Origin: Stenotrophomonas pavanii
GTDB lineage: Bacteria > Pseudomonadota > Gammaproteobacteria > Xanthomonadales > Xanthomonadaceae
Length of the DNA stretch: 64,000 nt
Assembly (NCBI RefSeq): GCF_900101175.1
Contig: NZ_FNFQ01000010.1
Location: forward strand, 25,037 to 89,036
Direction: 5' to 3'
Position numbers and translations under genes: made by a program. Positions 16,887 to 25,902 of the stretch are shown one piece after another. Under the pieces are notes generated by a model. The model saw nothing but the letters and a program-made list of their open reading frames with translations. It was not told the origin of the DNA and did no database searches. How positions within the stretch are numbered: position 1 is the stretch's first letter; the number at the start of each line of letters is the position of its first letter.

Positions 16887-17660
16887 ATGTCCGACGGCAA
16901 CGACACTGCAGTGCATGATGGCCACGCGGCTGATACCGCTGACGAGCGCTTCCTGGTCCGCAACCCGCGCCAGCTGCGCCAGCTGCTGCGGTCGCTGATC
17001 GACCAGCGGTCGCTGATCAACGCGCACATCGACGGCCGCGACCGCTCCTTCCCTACCGCCCTGCTCGACCTCGACGAAGACGAGGACACCCTGCTGCTCG
17101 ATGGCAGCCCGCAGGAAGCCGCCAACCGCGCCGCCGAGCAGGCCGATCACCTGCTGTGCTTTGCCCAGCTCGAACGGGTGCTGGTGCGCTTCCGCCTGCA
17201 CCAGCTGCAGCGTGTGGACAACGACGGCCACGTCGCCTTCCGTGCCCCGCTGCCGGAGGAACTGGTGCACCTGCAGCGCCGCGAGCTGTACCGGCTGGAG
17301 ACGCCGGTCACCGACTCGCCCCACCTGCTGCTGCCGCCTGGCGAAGCGCGCGCCGAAGCCCTGTCGATGCGCGTGGTGGACATCAGCGGCGGTGGCCTGG
17401 CCGTGGTGGTGCCCAACGACTGCGCCGTGTTCGGCCTGCAGAAGCGCTATCCGGCACAGCTCTCGCTGCCCGACGGCCCCGACCTGGACATCGAGCTGGT
17501 GGTCTGCAACCTGCTGCCGCAGCGCCAGCCCAACGGCATCGAGGTCAAGCGCGTGGGCATGCGCTTCGAACGCCTGCCGCGCGGCGCCGACAGCGCCATC
17601 CAGCGCTACATCTTCCGCATCGACCGCCAGCGCAAGGCACGCCGCAACGGCGAGCTCTGA
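16887..17660 (+). CDS. PilZ-domain flagellar brake protein (YcgR-like)
   Basis: Cyclic-di-GMP receptor of 257 residues, of the YcgR type that slows flagellar rotation when c-di-GMP is high. An N-terminal YcgR/PilZN-like domain (about 20-125) precedes a PilZ domain (about 128-245). The c-di-GMP binding signature is present as QRRELYR (the RxxxR motif) followed by DISGGGL (the D/NxSxxG motif). It lies between MCP1 and cheW with a probable sigma-28 promoter of its own. Link to the RpfG phosphodiesterase encoded at 46.8 kb is an inference: both handle c-di-GMP. Confidence 0.9.
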   Translation: MSDGNDTAVHDGHAADTADERFLVRNPRQLRQLLRSLIDQRSLINAHIDGRDRSFPTALLDLDEDEDTLLLDGSPQEAANRAAEQADHLLCFAQLERVLVRFRLHQLQRVDNDGHVAFRAPLPEELVHLQRRELYRLETPVTDSPHLLLPPGEARAEALSMRVVDISGGGLAVVVPNDCAVFGLQKRYPAQLSLPDGPDLDIELVVCNLLPQRQPNGIEVKRVGMRFERLPRGADSAIQRYIFRIDRQRKARRNGEL

Positions 17661-17674
17661 GGCCCGGCCAACAG

Positions 17675-17746
17675 GCAGTGCCGGCCGCCGGCCGGCAACT
17701 TCGCGACAATGCGGGTACGGCCATTGCCGGCCAGCGGCCGGCACTA
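17675..17746. repeat. Facing pair of SMAG-type palindromes (GCCGGC core)
   Basis: Two copies of the GTGCCGGCC-GGCCGGCAAC hairpin lie in opposite orientation, at 17677-17700 and 17725-17746. Such GTAG-headed stem-loops match the SMAG repeats described in S. maltophilia. They follow the ycgR-like stop. Confidence 0.75.
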
Positions 17747-17756
17747 CCGATCTCCG

Positions 17757-17899
17757 GTAGATCCACGCCATGCGTGGATGCCCCCGACCCTCCCAGGTAG
17801 ATCCACGCCATGCGTGGATGCCCCCGACCCTCCCAGGTAGATCCACCCCATGCGTGGATGCCCCCACCCTCCCTGGTAGATCCACGCCATGCGTGGATG
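17757..17899. repeat. Tandem array of four SMAG palindromes
   Basis: GTAGATCCACGCCATGCGTG... starts at 17757, 17797, 17837 and 17876: four direct copies at 40, 40 and 39 bp intervals. Each is a 24-bp hairpin (ATCCACGC/GCGTGGAT) headed by GTAG, with nearly identical 15-16 bp spacers of CCCCCGACCCTCCCAG type. The third copy has one base change. The array ends 17 bases before the cheW promoter. It is not coding. Confidence 0.9.
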
Positions 17900-17915
17900 C
17901 CCTTCCCCCGGCACC

Positions 17916-17942
17916 TAAAGTCCCCCCCAGCGGCGCCGATAT
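17916..17942 (+). promoter_or_regulatory. Candidate sigma-28 promoter for cheW
   Basis: TAAAGTCC, 11 bases, GCCGATAT: the best FliA-type match in the window. The -10 box ends 43 bases before the cheW ATG. Confidence 0.82.
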
Positions 17943-17984
17943 CGAGCCTGACACCGGGATTTCCGGCTGAACCAGGACCCCTCG

Positions 17985-18476
17985 ATGAACGACAAGACCC
18001 GCTCCGCCGCCAGCGCCGGTGGCGAATTCCTCAGCTTCACCCTTGGCGCCGAGCACTACGGCGTGGACATCCTCAAGGTGCAGGAGATCCGTGGCTACGA
18101 CGCCGTCACCCGCGTACCGGACGCCCCGGACTACATCAAGGGCGTGATCAACCTGCGTGGCACCATCGTCCCGGTCATCGACCTGCGCCTGAAGCTGCGC
18201 CTGGACAACGCCCGCTATGACGCGTTCACCGTGATGATCGTGCTGAACGTGGAAGACCGCGTGGTCGGCATCGTCGTCGACAGCGTCTCCGACGTGATCC
18301 CGCTGTCGGCCGAGCAGATCCGCCCGACCCCGGAATTCGGCGCGGCCGTCGACACCCGTTTCATCTCCGGCATCGGCACCCACGACGATCGCATGCTGAT
18401 CCTGCTGGACATCGAGACCCTGCTCGACAGCGCCGACATGGGCCAAGCCAGCCTTGCCGAAGACGTCGCTGCCTGA
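17985..18476 (+). CDS. cheW: Chemotaxis coupling protein CheW
   Basis: Single-domain adaptor linking receptors to CheA. The 163-residue protein contains FTLGAEHYGVDILKVQEIRGYDAVTRVP and YIKGVINLRGTIVPVIDLR, the hallmark CheW stretches. The ATG is preceded by AGGA at 8 bases. It is the only canonical CheW in the window, so it probably serves the three receptors here; the ParP-like protein at 9.8 kb has a CheW fold but a different role. Confidence 0.96.
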   Translation: MNDKTRSAASAGGEFLSFTLGAEHYGVDILKVQEIRGYDAVTRVPDAPDYIKGVINLRGTIVPVIDLRLKLRLDNARYDAFTVMIVLNVEDRVVGIVVDSVSDVIPLSAEQIRPTPEFGAAVDTRFISGIGTHDDRMLILLDIETLLDSADMGQASLAEDVAA

Positions 18477-18513
18477 GTAAACGGAACTGCTTCACGTTCC
18501 AGTCACAAAACCC

Positions 18514-18540
18514 TTCAGTTCCCTTCGGCGGTGCCGATAG
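18514..18540 (+). promoter_or_regulatory. Possible sigma-28 promoter for the small secreted protein
   Basis: TTCAGTTC, 11 bases, GCCGATAG. The -10 box is strong, the -35 box partial (five of eight). It lies 72 bases before the ATG at 18612, in the short gap after cheW. Confidence 0.6.
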
Positions 18541-18611
18541 GGGGACAGAAGCCGGTCGCGCAGGAGCGCGCAGGACCGGCCCGATCGTTACCATCCCCGG
18601 AGATACCCTCG

Positions 18612-18995
18612 ATGAAGTCCCTGTTTGCGTTCGTCTCGGCCGCTGTCCTGGCCACCACCGCCGCCTCCGCATTCGCCCAGTCGGCCGACATGATCCCGCC
18701 GGAAATGGCGCCGCGTTCGGTCGGCAAGGACGGCATGGTCTGTGGCAAGGTCGAAAAGGCCCGTTACGCAGAAGGCTCCGAAGGCCAGCCGACCTTCCTG
18801 TACATGGGCGGCGCCTTCCCGCGCCACACCTTCTCGGCGCGCATCGCCGGCGAGAACCGCGGCAAGTTCTCCTTCCCGCTGGAAACCCTGGAAGGCAAGA
18901 CCGTCTGCGTGATCGGCAAGATCCAGCGCGACGCCTCGCGCGCGGAAATCGAAGTCAGCTCGCCGGCTGGGCTGAAGCTGGCCAACATCAAGTAA
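18612..18995 (+). CDS. Small secreted protein of unknown function in the chemotaxis cluster
   Basis: A 127-residue protein with a clear Sec signal peptide (MKSLFAFVSAAVLATTAASA, cleavage expected after AFA). The mature part is about 104 residues and contains two Cys, in MVCGKVEKARYAEG and KTVCVIGKIQRD. The alternation of short strands with these Gly-Lys motifs looks like a small beta-barrel or OB-like fold, but no family can be named with confidence. The start at 18612 has GGAG upstream; longer readings are unlikely because they would bury the signal peptide. It has a possible sigma-28 promoter and lies between cheW and MCP2, so a periplasmic role tied to motility or reception is possible but unproven. 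Confidence 0.8.
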   Translation: MKSLFAFVSAAVLATTAASAFAQSADMIPPEMAPRSVGKDGMVCGKVEKARYAEGSEGQPTFLYMGGAFPRHTFSARIAGENRGKFSFPLETLEGKTVCVIGKIQRDASRAEIEVSSPAGLKLANIK

Positions 18996-19010
18996 TCCGC
19001 TGTTCGTCGG

Positions 19011-19042
19011 ACCACGCCGGGCCTGGTCCTGGCGTGGTTTCT
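19011..19042 (+). terminator. Possible terminator after the small secreted protein
   Basis: Stem ACCACGCC / GGCGTGGT with a 14-base loop, followed by only three T. MCP2 starts 55 bases later with no evident sigma-28 promoter between, so partial read-through is likely. Confidence 0.5.
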
Positions 19043-19096
19043 GCTGCAACCGGGCCCGATGCCCGGGCGCGTCTGCCTTAGGAGCTCGCAACGCCC

Positions 19097-21472
19097 ATGC
19101 CGTGGATCAACAACCTGAAACTGATGCCGAAACTGCTGCTGACTTTCGGCGTCCTCCTGCTGGTGATGCTGCTGCAGGGCATCGTCGCCTATCGCGGCCT
19201 GCATTCGCTGAACAACGTGACCACCGAGCTGGCCGGTTCGCGCATGGAGAGCATCCGCATGGCCGGCGAGATGCGCGGCATGCTCGGCGAGTACCGCAAT
19301 GCCGCTTACCAGCAGCTGATCCGCGCCAGCGATGACGTCAAGTCCGATGCGCGCAAGCAGGGTGTCGACCTGCGCGCCAGCATGGACAAGTCGATCAAGG
19401 AGTATCCGAAGCTGGTCGACAATCCGCAGCAGAAGAAGCTGTTCGACGCCTTCGCCAAGGAATGGAAGGACGCGCTGGCGTCCTATGACAGCGTCACCGA
19501 GATGCTGGAACTGGACCTGCCGGACGACGCCATCGATACCTTCGTCGGCGAGACCCGCACCAAGCACCGCAAGGCCGCCTCGGCGCTGGAGGCGCTGATC
19601 GCCGAAGACAACCGCCTCGCCCGCGCGTCGCGTGATGAGGCTGCATCCACCTACTCCGCCTCGGCCGTGCTGACCGTGATCGCCCTGCTGGGCGGCGCCG
19701 CGCTCGGCCTGGTGCTGGTGTGGCTGTTTGCCCGTGCCCTGGTGGGCAGCGTGCGTGGCGCCGTGTCGGTCGCCAACGACGTGGCCGGTGGCAAGCTCGA
19801 TGGCCACATCGATGTCAGCCGCCAGGACGAAGTGGGCGAACTGATGCAGGCCATGCAGCGCATGCAGCGCGACCTGCGCGAGCGCATCGAGACCGACCAG
19901 GCGATCGCCCGCGAGAACCTGCGCATCCGTACCGCGCTGGATTACAGCTCGACCGGCGTCTACCTGACCGATACCAGCAACACCATCGTCTACAGCAACC
20001 GCGCCCTGCAGCAGACCCTGAGCCAGTACCAGGACGAACTGCGCCGTGACCTGCCGGACTTCGACGCCCAGGCCCCCCTGATCGGCAAGCCGGTCACCGT
20101 GCTTGAGCACCGTGGTGAGATGGACCAGACCCTGCTGAACAACCTGAAGGCACACGGTGTCGCCCGTCGCCCGATGCAGTACGGCGATGCCCAGTTCGCC
20201 CAGGTGGTCTCGACCATCCGCAACGAAGGCGGCGACACCGTCGGCTACGTGGTGGAGTGGCGTGACCGTACCCAGGAAGCGCAGGTTGAAGCCGAAGTCG
20301 CCCGCGTGATTGCCCAGGCCGCCGCCGGCGACCTGTCCGGCCGCATCGACGCCTCCGACAAGGAGGGCTTCTTCCTGCAGCTGGCCCAGCAGATCAACGG
20401 CCTGCTGGACGCCAACGCCGGCAGCATCGAGCAGGTCTCGGGCCTGCTGGCCGCACTGTCGCAGGGTGACCTGACCGTGCGCATGCAGGGCGATTACCAG
20501 GGCGTGTTCGCACGGATGCGCGACGACGCCAACGCCACCGCCGCACAGCTCAGCGAGATCGTCACCCGCATCAAGCAGTCCAGCCGCGCGATCAGCTCCG
20601 CCGCCGGTGAAATCGCCTCCGGCAACAGCGACCTGTCGCGCCGTACCGAGCAGCAGGCCGCCAACCTGGAAGAAACCGCCGCCTCGATGGAGGAACTGAC
20701 CTCCACCGTGCGCCAGAACGCCGAGCACGCCCGCCAGGCCAACCAGCTCGCCATCGGCGCGCACGGCGTCGCCTCGCAGGGCGGTGAAGTGGTCGGCCAG
20801 GTGGTCACCACCATGTCGGCCATCGAAGCCTCGTCGAAGAAGATCGCCGAGATCATCTCGGTCATCGACGGCATCGCCTTCCAGACCAACATCCTGGCGC
20901 TGAACGCCGCGGTGGAAGCCGCGCGTGCCGGCGAACAGGGCCGCGGCTTCGCCGTGGTCGCCAGCGAAGTGCGCACCCTCGCCCAGCGCTCGGCCGCTGC
21001 CGCCAAGGAGATCAAGGGCCTGATCGACGACTCGGTCGGCAAGGTCAACGACGGCTCGGCGCTGGTGCACAAGGCCGGCGCGACCATGGGCGAGATCGTC
21101 GCCTCGGTGCAGCGCGTGACCGACATCATGGCCGAAATCTCCGCTGCTTCGCAGGAACAGAGCGCCGGCATCGAGCAGGTCAACCAGACCGTGGTGCAGA
21201 TGGACGAAACCACCCAGCAGAACGCAGCGCTGGTGGAAGAAGCCACTGCCGCCGCACGGGCGATGGAAGAACAAGCTGGCCACCTCAGCGAAGCGGTGTC
21301 GATCTTCGTGGTCGACGAAGCCGACGTGGTGACCGCCCCGCGCGTCTTCGCACCGGCCCCGCGCGCCGCTGCACCGGCTGCCCCGGCCCCGGCTGCCCCG
21401 CCGGCCCGCCGCACGGCGGGTGGTCGCCCGATGGCCACCGAACTGGCCGACGGAGACTGGCAGGAGTTCTGA
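19097..21472 (+). CDS. Methyl-accepting chemotaxis protein MCP2 (with PAS domain)
   Basis: Chemoreceptor of 791 residues. Helix 1 is near residues 12-34, a helical periplasmic domain follows to about 188, and helix 2 is near 190-215, then HAMP. A cytoplasmic PAS-like domain (about 272-395) begins with the fragment [21 protein letters not shown] second HAMP-like stretch and the signalling domain (about 500-755) follow, with the usual hairpin tip. The tail ends in DWQEF. The PAS domain suggests sensing of an internal signal such as redox state or a bound cofactor, which cannot be told from sequence. No own sigma-28 promoter is apparent; it probably depends on read-through from the upstream small gene. 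Confidence 0.92.
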   Translation: MPWINNLKLMPKLLLTFGVLLLVMLLQGIVAYRGLHSLNNVTTELAGSRMESIRMAGEMRGMLGEYRNAAYQQLIRASDDVKSDARKQGVDLRASMDKSIKEYPKLVDNPQQKKLFDAFAKEWKDALASYDSVTEMLELDLPDDAIDTFVGETRTKHRKAASALEALIAEDNRLARASRDEAASTYSASAVLTVIALLGGAALGLVLVWLFARALVGSVRGAVSVANDVAGGKLDGHIDVSRQDEVGELMQAMQRMQRDLRERIETDQAIARENLRIRTALDYSSTGVYLTDTSNTIVYSNRALQQTLSQYQDELRRDLPDFDAQAPLIGKPVTVLEHRGEMDQTLLNNLKAHGVARRPMQYGDAQFAQVVSTIRNEGGDTVGYVVEWRDRTQEAQVEAEVARVIAQAAAGDLSGRIDASDKEGFFLQLAQQINGLLDANAGSIEQVSGLLAALSQGDLTVRMQGDYQGVFARMRDDANATAAQLSEIVTRIKQSSRAISSAAGEIASGNSDLSRRTEQQAANLEETAASMEELTSTVRQNAEHARQANQLAIGAHGVASQGGEVVGQVVTTMSAIEASSKKIAEIISVIDGIAFQTNILALNAAVEAARAGEQGRGFAVVASEVRTLAQRSAAAAKEIKGLIDDSVGKVNDGSALVHKAGATMGEIVASVQRVTDIMAEISAASQEQSAGIEQVNQTVVQMDETTQQNAALVEEATAAARAMEEQAGHLSEAVSIFVVDEADVVTAPRVFAPAPRAAAPAAPAPAAPPARRTAGGRPMATELADGDWQEF

Positions 21473-21497
21473 TGCCTGCCTGACCTGATCCACGAAC

Positions 21498-21528
21498 ACG
21501 CCCTGGCCCCGCGCCGGGGCGTTTTCGT
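21498..21528 (+). terminator. Probable terminator after MCP2
   Basis: An imperfect G+C-rich stem, ACGCCC...GGGCGT, around a GGCCCCGCGCC loop, followed by TTTTCGTTT. Confidence 0.7.
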
Positions 21529-21603
21529 TTACGGGGCATCTGGATATCAGCCAACGGCGAAGCCCCTCGGGGTGGTCGCGGAGAGCGCTTGGCTACTGCG
21601 GGC

Positions 21604-21788
21604 TGGCCGGGAGGGTGGGCTGCGCAGGGGACGCTGCAAGTACGTCCCTGTAAGCTCGGTCGCCGCTTGCTCGTGTGCACTGTCCTGCGCACACGGCAAG
21701 ACCGGGGTTGGGCGTCCTGCCCAACCCGCCCGAGGCATGCCTCGAGCCCATGCGGCTCACGCCCCTGCGCAACCCATCCTCCCGGCCA
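21604..21788. repeat. 185-bp imperfect inverted-repeat element
   Basis: The arms at 21604-21630 and 21762-21788 are 27-base reverse complements with two mismatches, each beginning or ending with the TGGCCGGGAGG motif. An inner hairpin of GGGTTGGG / CCCAACCC lies at 21705-21728. No protein is encoded. It occupies the 660-bp gap between MCP2 and MCP3, where nothing gene-like is seen. Confidence 0.7.
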
Positions 21789-21861
21789 CGGACACTTCCC
21801 GTGCGCGCCCCCCCCCCCGGATTGAAGAAAGAAGAGCAAGAGCAACAGCCGCGTTGCTTCC

Positions 21862-21902
21862 GGGGTCAGATCCGTCTTCCGTAGGAAAACGGATCTGACC
21901 CC
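21862..21902. repeat. GGGTCAGATCC-family palindrome
   Basis: The arms GGGGTCAGATCCG and CGGATCTGACCCC flank a short loop. Same family as the copies at 14179 and 16736. Confidence 0.85.
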
Positions 21903-21935
21903 TCTTTCCACTTGGAAACCCAATGCCGCCATGAG

Positions 21936-21965
21936 CTGCCGTTGCCGTTGCCGTTGCCGTTGCTT
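21936..21965 (+). repeat. Hexanucleotide simple repeat (GTTGCC)n
   Basis: Four to five uninterrupted copies of the hexamer GCCGTT lie about 70 bases upstream of the MCP3 promoter. Slippage-prone, but not in a reading frame that appears coding. Confidence 0.7.
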
Positions 21966-22035
21966 CAAAAGCCTGCCGCAGGCAGCGCCGCAGCCGCCGC
22001 TGCAAGGAAACCTGAATACGTTCCGACAGCACGCC

Positions 22036-22062
22036 TCAATCCCCCGCCGCAACGGCCGATAA
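22036..22062 (+). promoter_or_regulatory. Candidate sigma-28 promoter for MCP3
   Basis: A perfect -10 box GCCGATAA with 11 bases to TCAATCCC, which matches the -35 box only partly. It ends 73 bases before the MCP3 ATG. Confidence 0.65.
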
Positions 22063-22134
22063 CGGGGTTGTCACGGCGTGTACCGCCGATGACCGGCTCG
22101 GCGCCGCCCGCCCCCTTCGACCTGGTCCTGCTCG

Positions 22135-24405
22135 ATGAATCTCCTGCATCGCTGGCAACACTACTTCAGCAATCTTTCCGTCCGGCGCAAGCTCAACCTG
22201 CTGACGCTGCTCATCGCGCTCGGCGTGATCGCGCTCTCGGTGATCGCCGCCCGCATGCAGTACCTGGACCTCACCGAGACCCGCAAGACCGCGCTGAAGA
22301 CCCAGGTCGAACTGAGCTACGGCATCCTGCAGCACTACCACCGCCTGGCCGGCACCGGCGAGCTCAGCGAAGCGGCGGCCAAGGCCGCTGCGCTGCAGGC
22401 GCTGGAGGTGATGCGCGCCGAGAACGATACCTACTACTTCAACGTCTACGACACCGGCTACACGCTGCTGATGCACCCGTTCCGCAAGGACCTGGTCGGC
22501 AAGGACATGAAGGACTTCCGCACCGACGACGGCGTGCGCATCTACTACGACCAGGTCCAGGCCGCCCGCGCCGGCGGCGGCTTCGTCAACTACCGCTGGG
22601 CCAAGCCGGGAAGCAAGGGCGATGTCGAAAAGGTCGCCTACGCCGGCCTGTTCGCGCCCTGGAACTGGGTCGTCAGCAGCGGCGTCTACATGGACGACGT
22701 GCAGAAGCAGGCACTGGTGTTCACCGCCATCATGGCGCTCTCCGGTGGCCTGCTGGTGCTGATCGTTCTCGCCCTGAGCTGGGTCATCGGCAACCGCATC
22801 GCACGACCGCTCAAGCAGGCCACCGCCGTGGCAGAAGGCATCGCCAGCGGTCGCCTGGACAGCCACATCGGCCCGCAGCCGCACGATGAACCGGGCCGCC
22901 TGCTGGAGGCCATGTCAGGCATGCAGCAGCAGCTGCACGCGGTGATCAGCGGCCAGCGCGAGATGGCCCGCCGCCACGATGCCGGCGAACTGAGCTATCG
23001 CATCGATGCCAGTGCCTTCCCGGGCGAGTACGGCTTGATGGTGCAGGAAACCAACGCGCTGGTCGGCAGCCACGTGCAGACCCTGCACGACGTGCTGGAC
23101 GTGGTGCAGCAGTACGCGGTCGGTGATCTCAGCCGCGACATCGCGCGCTATCCCGGCGAAAAGGCCGCGATGACCCGCACCGTCGACACGGTCAAGGCCA
23201 ACCTCGGCCGCATCAATGCCGAAATCAAGCAGCTGGCCAGTGCCGCCGCGGCGGGCGACTTCAGCCGCCGTGGCGACGCGCAGCGTTTCGATCACGATTT
23301 CCGCCTGATGCTGGAGAACCTCAACGCGATGATGGCGGTCAGCGATGACAACCTCGGCAAGCTCTCGCAGCTGCTGTCGGCGATCGCCGAGGGTGACCTG
23401 ACCGCACGCATGCACGGCGACTACCAGGGCGTGTTCGCACGGATGCGCGACGATGCCAACACCACCGTCACCCAGCTGACCCAGATCGTTGGCCAGATCC
23501 AGGCCAGCGCCTCCAGCATCACCCTGGCCGCCGGCGAGATCGCCTCCGGCAACAGCGACCTGTCGCGCCGTACCGAGCAGCAGGCCGCCAACCTGGAAGA
23601 AACCGCCGCCTCGATGGAGGAACTAACCTCCACCGTGCGCCAGAACGCCGAGCACGCCCGCCAGGCCAACCAGCTCGCCATCGGCGCGCACGGCGTCGCC
23701 TCGCAGGGCGGTGAAGTGGTCGGCCAGGTGGTCACCACCATGTCGGCCATCGAAGCCTCGTCGAAAAAGATCGCCGAGATCATCAGCGTCATCGACGGCA
23801 TCGCCTTCCAGACCAACATCCTGGCGCTGAACGCCGCAGTGGAAGCCGCGCGTGCCGGTGAACAGGGCCGCGGTTTCGCCGTGGTCGCCAGCGAAGTGCG
23901 TACCCTCGCCCAGCGCTCGGCCGCGGCCGCCAAGGAGATCAAGGGCCTGATCGACGACTCGGTCGGCAAGGTCGCCGAAGGCTCCAGCCTGGTCCGCCAG
24001 GCCGGCAGCACCATGGGCGAGATCGTCGCCTCGGTGCAGCGCGTGACCGACATCATGGCCGAGATCTCCGCCGCCTCGCAGGAACAGAGCGCCGGCATCG
24101 AGCAGGTCAACCAGACCGTGGTGCAGATGGACGAGACCACCCAGCAGAACGCCGCGCTGGTGGAGGAAGCCACCGCCGCCGCACGCGCCATGGAAGAGCA
24201 GGCCGCGCAGCTCGCAGACGCGGTGGCGATCTTCCGCCTCGACAATCAGGTGGCTGCTGCAATGAAGGCCGCGGCCGCGCGCGTCGAGCCCGCCCGCGCG
24301 GCCCCTGCAACGCGCCCGCAGCCCGCCAGCGTGCCAGCACCGGCGCGGCGCGCAGGCGGCAGCGGCACCTTCGTTGCCAGCGACAGCGACTGGCAGGAAT
24401 TCTGA
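22135..24405 (+). CDS. Methyl-accepting chemotaxis protein MCP3 (single Cache sensor)
   Basis: Chemoreceptor of 756 residues. Helix 1 is near residues 20-40. A periplasmic single-Cache (sCache_2-type) domain (about 45-190) contains [27 protein letters not shown] and [15 protein letters not shown]. Helix 2 is near 197-220, then HAMP repeats, then the signalling domain (about 465-710) and a tail ending in DWQEF. Single-Cache domains usually bind small organic acids or similar metabolites; the ligand here is unknown. Its signalling-domain DNA matches MCP1 nearly base for base from about 23449 to 24200. cheR follows 34 bp later, so cheR-cheD-cheB probably share its transcript. Confidence 0.93.
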   Translation: MNLLHRWQHYFSNLSVRRKLNLLTLLIALGVIALSVIAARMQYLDLTETRKTALKTQVELSYGILQHYHRLAGTGELSEAAAKAAALQALEVMRAENDTYYFNVYDTGYTLLMHPFRKDLVGKDMKDFRTDDGVRIYYDQVQAARAGGGFVNYRWAKPGSKGDVEKVAYAGLFAPWNWVVSSGVYMDDVQKQALVFTAIMALSGGLLVLIVLALSWVIGNRIARPLKQATAVAEGIASGRLDSHIGPQPHDEPGRLLEAMSGMQQQLHAVISGQREMARRHDAGELSYRIDASAFPGEYGLMVQETNALVGSHVQTLHDVLDVVQQYAVGDLSRDIARYPGEKAAMTRTVDTVKANLGRINAEIKQLASAAAAGDFSRRGDAQRFDHDFRLMLENLNAMMAVSDDNLGKLSQLLSAIAEGDLTARMHGDYQGVFARMRDDANTTVTQLTQIVGQIQASASSITLAAGEIASGNSDLSRRTEQQAANLEETAASMEELTSTVRQNAEHARQANQLAIGAHGVASQGGEVVGQVVTTMSAIEASSKKIAEIISVIDGIAFQTNILALNAAVEAARAGEQGRGFAVVASEVRTLAQRSAAAAKEIKGLIDDSVGKVAEGSSLVRQAGSTMGEIVASVQRVTDIMAEISAASQEQSAGIEQVNQTVVQMDETTQQNAALVEEATAAARAMEEQAAQLADAVAIFRLDNQVAAAMKAAAARVEPARAAPATRPQPASVPAPARRAGGSGTFVASDSDWQEF

Positions 24406-24439
24406 CCCACTGCGGTGGCTTCGGCCACCGCCTCCGCCG

Positions 24440-25309
24440 ATGGACACGTCCCCCGTGCAAAGTCCTACTCCCATCGTTACCGGCCCGCGCGAATTCGAGT
24501 TCGCCGACCGTGATTTCCGCCGCGTCTGCGACCTGATCTACCAGCGCGTGGGCATCGCCCTCGCCCCGGCGAAGCGCGACATGGTCTATGGCCGCCTGTC
24601 GCGCCGCCTGCGCACGCTGGGCATGCGCAGCTTCCAGCAGTACCTGGACCATCTGGAACAGGAGGACGGCGACGAGTGGCAGGCGTTCACCAATGCCCTG
24701 ACCACCAACCTGACCTCTTTCTTCCGCGAGCCGCACCACTTCGACAAGCTGCGCGAAGAACTCCAGCAGCGCTCCAGCCGCACCCCGCTGCTGCTGTGGT
24801 CGTGCGCGGCGTCCACCGGCGAAGAGCCCTACTCGATGGCGATCACCGCCTGCGAGGCCTTCGGCACCCTGAAGCCGCCGGTGCGCATCATCGCCACCGA
24901 CGTCGATACCCAGGTGCTGGCCACCGCCGGCCGCGGCGTCTACAACATCGATCGCGTCGCCAGCCTCGATCCGGACCTGCGCCGCCGCTACTTCCAGCGG
25001 GGCAGCGGTCCGAATGAGGGCCAGTGCCGCGTACTGCCGGCGCTGCGCGAGCTGATCGAGTTCCGCCCGTTGAACCTGCTCGCTCCGCGCTACGACGTCG
25101 GTGGCCCGTTCGATGCGTTGTTCTGCCGCAACGTGATGATCTACTTCGACAAGCCCACCCAGCGCGCCATCCTCGGTCGCCTGGTCCAGCACCTGGCCGA
25201 CGACGGCCTGCTCTACACCGGCCACTCGGAGAACTACCTGCACGCCGCCGATCTGATCCAGCCCTGTGGCCGCACCCTGTACCGCCGTGCAGCGAAGGCC
25301 GGCGCATGA
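24440..25309 (+). CDS. cheR: Chemoreceptor glutamate methyltransferase CheR
   Basis: SAM-dependent methyltransferase that methylates receptor glutamates for adaptation. The ATG at 24440 gives 289 residues; an earlier in-frame ATG lies inside the MCP3 end and is unlikely. An N-terminal helical domain (about 1-90) precedes the SAM-binding domain with [19 protein letters not shown] (about 115-133), [14 protein letters not shown] and [14 protein letters not shown]. The stop overlaps cheD as ATGA. The three receptors encoded just upstream all end in DWQEF, which is a plausible docking tail for this enzyme. Confidence 0.95.
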   Translation: MDTSPVQSPTPIVTGPREFEFADRDFRRVCDLIYQRVGIALAPAKRDMVYGRLSRRLRTLGMRSFQQYLDHLEQEDGDEWQAFTNALTTNLTSFFREPHHFDKLREELQQRSSRTPLLLWSCAASTGEEPYSMAITACEAFGTLKPPVRIIATDVDTQVLATAGRGVYNIDRVASLDPDLRRRYFQRGSGPNEGQCRVLPALRELIEFRPLNLLAPRYDVGGPFDALFCRNVMIYFDKPTQRAILGRLVQHLADDGLLYTGHSENYLHAADLIQPCGRTLYRRAAKAGA

Positions 25310-25902
25310 ACGCTTCGCTGCGTACCGACGATGTGATGCGCTACCAGGATGCGCGTTTCCAGACCATCGCCGCCAAGCTGCTGCCGACCCAGTACCTGGT
25401 GGTCGATGACACCACCGCGCTGACCACCACCCTAGGCTCGTGCGTGGCGGCGTGCCTGCGCGACCCGGTGCTGAAGATCGGCGGCATGAACCACTTCCTG
25501 CTGCCCGAAGGCAACGCCGGCGATGGTGCACCCGCGCGCTACGGCAGCTACGCGATGGAACTGCTGATCAACGACATGCTCAAGCGCGGCGCCCACCGCA
25601 AGCGCATCGAAGCCAAGGTGTTCGGCGGCGCCAACGTGCTCAAGGGCTTCACCAGCAATCCAGTAGGCACCCGCAACGCCGAATTCGTGCGCCAGTACCT
25701 GCAGGCCGAGCACATCCCGATCATCGCCGAGGACCTGTGCGGCATCCATCCGCGCAAGATCTGGTTCTTCGCCGACACCGGCCGCGTGGTGGTGCAGCGC
25801 CTGCCCCATGCACATGAGGCCGAAGTGGCCGCCACCGAATCGGCCGTGCGCGCGCGCCTGTCCAAGGCACCGGTCACCGGTGGCGTGGAGCTGTTCGAAT
25901 GA
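25306..25902 (+). CDS. cheD: Chemoreceptor glutamine deamidase CheD
   Basis: CheD deamidates receptor glutamines. The 198-residue protein starts at the ATG overlapping the cheR stop. The catalytic Cys is C46 in [14 protein letters not shown], and the catalytic His lies in [11 protein letters not shown]; the Thr-containing stretch and [11 protein letters not shown] are also conserved. Its stop overlaps the cheB start as ATGA. CheD together with CheZ in one cluster is common in gammaproteobacteria with polar flagella. Confidence 0.94.
   Translation: MNASLRTDDVMRYQDARFQTIAAKLLPTQYLVVDDTTALTTTLGSCVAACLRDPVLKIGGMNHFLLPEGNAGDGAPARYGSYAMELLINDMLKRGAHRKRIEAKVFGGANVLKGFTSNPVGTRNAEFVRQYLQAEHIPIIAEDLCGIHPRKIWFFADTGRVVVQRLPHAHEAEVAATESAVRARLSKAPVTGGVELFE

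Noticed and set aside
17757..17899. Regular repeats resembling a short CRISPR array
   Set aside because: Repeats are palindromic GTAG hairpins with 15-16 bp spacers that are almost identical to each other; no cas genes are present. They are SMAG repeats.
17770..17970. Open frame running through the SMAG array
   Set aside because: It only translates the repeats and has no ribosome binding site or similarity to a protein.
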